This document shows positions 61,499 to 64,000 of a DNA stretch of 64,000 nucleotides, one piece after another (the first letter of the stretch is position 1; each line of letters opens with the position of its first letter). The notes below the pieces were generated by a model. It saw only the letters and a list, made by a program, of their open reading frames with translations, ran no database searches and had not been told where the DNA came from. The DNA comes from Owenia fusiformis (lineage: Eukaryota > Annelida > Polychaeta > Sabellida > Oweniidae): positions 34,599,375 through 34,663,374 of the forward strand of contig CAIIXF020000005.1 in the NCBI GenBank assembly GCA_903813345.2, given 5' to 3'. A program made the position numbers and the translations under genes.

Positions 61499-64000
61499 GA
61501 GGATTGCCACATGTTTGGTTCTTGTATTCTTTATGTTTATAGGTAATATATGATGTCACGATCACCCCAATGTAACAAGTCAGACAACCGCGATATGATT
61601 ATAAAGGTAGCATTATAAAGAACCCAAACAAAAGGTGAACTGTTATTGACTAATACGTGCAGAAAAACCTTTTTTTGTCCAAATTCCATGAGTAAATGTC
61701 AAAAGCTGTTATTCACGAGGCGCTAGGATTTTTCTAATACAATCGGTATATACTTAAAAGCATCATGTGCTGTAGTAGTTCTCAATACTTGCATACCTTT
61801 TGACATACTAACGAAATTTTGACTTTTTGATGTAAAAATCGCATTCTTTAAAAGCTGAGTAAATTCGAGGTATTGCAATTAGAAGAAAAATAACTGTTAT
61901 GGATAAACGTGATAAATGTTTCGAGAAGCCAAAACGAAATGTTTTTTTGAAACAATTTTCAAGCACAACCTCCAATTGACTCAGTACATGTGAAAAGCTC
62001 CCTGAAAATGACGAAGATAATCCTCGCACTTCTTTCAAAACTGATTCGTTGACTAAAAAACCATCAATGCATAAAAATCTGAATGAAGGAGTTCAAAGAA
62101 GCAGAATCAATACCAATCAGGTAGTCAAATATCTTATCAAGACAAAAGGTTTTCTTCAAATAGTACAATCCGCAATCAATAATGTTTTAATAAGATGACT
62201 CAAGTATCTAGCCAGTCTTTAACATTGAACATACACCGCGTGGGTCTCTAGATCTCTCTTCTGGGGGGGGGGGGTCGAACGAAGGGGTCAGGCACGGTTC
62301 CCTTGTACGTAGGATCATTGCGTGTGACGTTCGTTTATTTGCACAGCTTAAATATTTCTTTTTTTCTAACTGTGGCCATGGTTTAAACATTTTTGTCTTT
62401 CCTTTTGGCAGGTGCATAATATACACATTTATGGGGTTCTAACGATTTATTTTTCATTTTTCATTACGGATCAGTCAAGGAAGACTGGAAATTACGGTTC
62501 GTATTGTTTCCATTTGGTTCATATGATTTGTATCATTTTCTGTTGCGCTCAGTGATCAAATCTTTGTTACAAAGATTACGTTTAGATTGCTCCGGTGGTC
62601 TATAGTTCCACATTCCGTTACGGAATCTATGACAAATGTATACATTGATGACACGGGGAGGGGGTCAGTATTTATGTATATGTGCTTTAAGGAGATGCGG
62701 GTTTTTATCATTTGGTTTCTCTAGTCGAGTATATTATTAAAACCTGAACCTCTATCCCCTCCCTCAAAAAACTTTTTTCCAAATCAAGATGGAGTTTTCC
62801 CAGTTGGTCTGGTCGAAAAGTGAAACACCCTAATGTATACCCGTTGCAATTCCTACAACTACAATCGGGGTTTGAAATTGCGGAGCATTTATCTCATATG
62901 GCTACTTTAAGAATTGCTATCACAACTGGTATATGGTGGTTGTCCTGGTCTTTTTCTTTAGGATACGACCACGCATAATATTTACAAATTGTTTATATAA
63001 CACGCATGTACCAGAAACAAATGCTCTTGGAGTTCTCTATCGCATTCTCAAAATTATTTCAAAAGTGGATCTTACCTTTTACGACGTGTCCTTCCTGCAA
63101 AATGCTTAGACTTTTTAATTGTTGGTAAACTAAAGTCTTGTGTTTTTCGTTGCAATTGTGTTTTTGTTTTGGCATTTGAGTAATCCCTGTTGCTATAGTG
63201 TCTCAGTATGTATCCTAATGAAGTCATCTCTCCTTATTGTATGTTCCTCTTAAAGGACTTTTATAAACATAAACATTTATATTGCGTAAAAGAGGATTAT
63301 CGGTGTCAATTTCATAAATCAGGAAACTGTTCAATTTTTCTAGGTTCTTTTCTTCATCCTAGAATTTTTAAGAACTGCCGTCCATATTGCTTTAATAGCT
63401 ATCGCTCCTAATTTCTATTATAACGCTATATTATCTTTCACCTCCTCAATCCCAATACCAGTGTTACCTAATACCATGTTTTTCCATTGTAAAAACAGGT
63501 GCTTTCGATAAGCTCTGTGAAAGCAATTTAAGATCCAATCGAATAAAGTCTATTAATCTCTACGAGTTATAGGGGTGAACTTTGATTAATTCTATAACAT
63601 GGCAACCGATCCAATATGGTGGACAAAATCTAGCGATTACTTGTCTCTCTATTGTTATATTTGTTTATTTGAGGTTCATTTGCTATAAATGTGAAAGTCA
63701 GTGCTTGTATGGAAACTATCTCCATGGTATTTACGACGCGTCATAATGTTTTTCGAATACCAGTGCCAGCCAATAGGTCTTAAAGTATAACTCCTTTTTT
63801 GCTATGTTCATTAACACATACTGTATATTTCCTTATATTTAGTTCGTATATTTTTGGATTTCCTTACAGTAACGATGGTAAGACGTCTAAATCATTTTTT
63901 CATTCGTCTAACATAATATCACAGGCTGGTATCAAAGATTTGTCCGCTGTGACGGAGCATGTTATTTTTCATAAAAACACTAAGAAAACCACACAATTTA
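61499..64000. other. No recognised gene to the end of the window
   Basis: AT-rich DNA with a G run near 62,263-62,272. Short open frames (61,808-62,038; 63,208-63,411) show no family signatures. A 19-nt segment at 63,076-63,094 on the minus strand, bounded by TTTTGCAG and GTAAGATCC, could be a micro-exon. Confidence 0.4.

Noticed and set aside
61201-61565. Overlapping open frames on both strands encoding VIHSITLVTETVRFGNKMSE-like peptides
   Set aside because: They lie in a palindrome, so both strands and both arms give the same peptide. No gene.

Overview
This is a 64 kb window of AT-rich animal nuclear DNA. Every recognisable gene is split by GT-AG introns, introns are large, and short DNA transposons and foldback elements are everywhere. 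The gene set (mitochondrial succinyl-CoA ligase alpha, exosome subunit CSL4, a secreted haem peroxidase with chitin-binding domains, two caveolins, a fibrinogen-related protein) points to a marine invertebrate, probably a lophotrochozoan (mollusc, annelid or brachiopod type). That placement is inference; no phylogeny was run. Exon models were built by hand from splice sites, reading-phase agreement and remembered family signatures.

Layout. 1-5.3 kb: SUCLG1 on the minus strand, 8 exons. 5.3-6.2 kb: shared head-to-head promoter interval. 6.2-13.0 kb: EXOSC1/CSL4 on the plus strand, 6 exons; its exon 1 lies between the arms of an inverted repeat, intron 3 holds a 1.2 kb minisatellite made from the end of exon 3 plus its splice donor, and the end of exon 5 is tandemly amplified into exon-like 90-nt cassettes. 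13-19.3 kb: transposon-rich intergenic DNA. 19.3-31.2 kb: a 20-exon minus-strand gene for a secreted peroxidase of about 1168 residues with four peritrophin-A chitin-binding domains. 31.3-35.5 kb: intergenic DNA with a decayed Tc1/mariner-like element. 35.5-41.5 kb: two tandem caveolin genes, unusually rich in cysteine. 44.6-47.1 kb: coiled-coil plus fibrinogen-domain gene, 5' end not found. 48.2-53.2 kb (possible alternative first exon near 59.8 kb): minus-strand gene for an unrecognised basic, coiled-coil protein with a poly-aspartate tail. 53-64 kb: no other convincing gene; a tRNA-His pseudogene, a 1 kb palindrome with G-rich borders and a large foldback element with target-site duplications.

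The genes are not an operon and share no pathway. SUCLG1 (TCA cycle) and EXOSC1 (RNA decay) are divergent housekeeping neighbours. The most unusual points are the two separate tandem expansions of exon-donor junctions within EXOSC1, one of which makes in-frame, splice-competent cassettes; the chitin-binding peroxidase with a tyrosine/histidine-rich linker; and the caveolin pair with 17 cysteines in about 110 residues.
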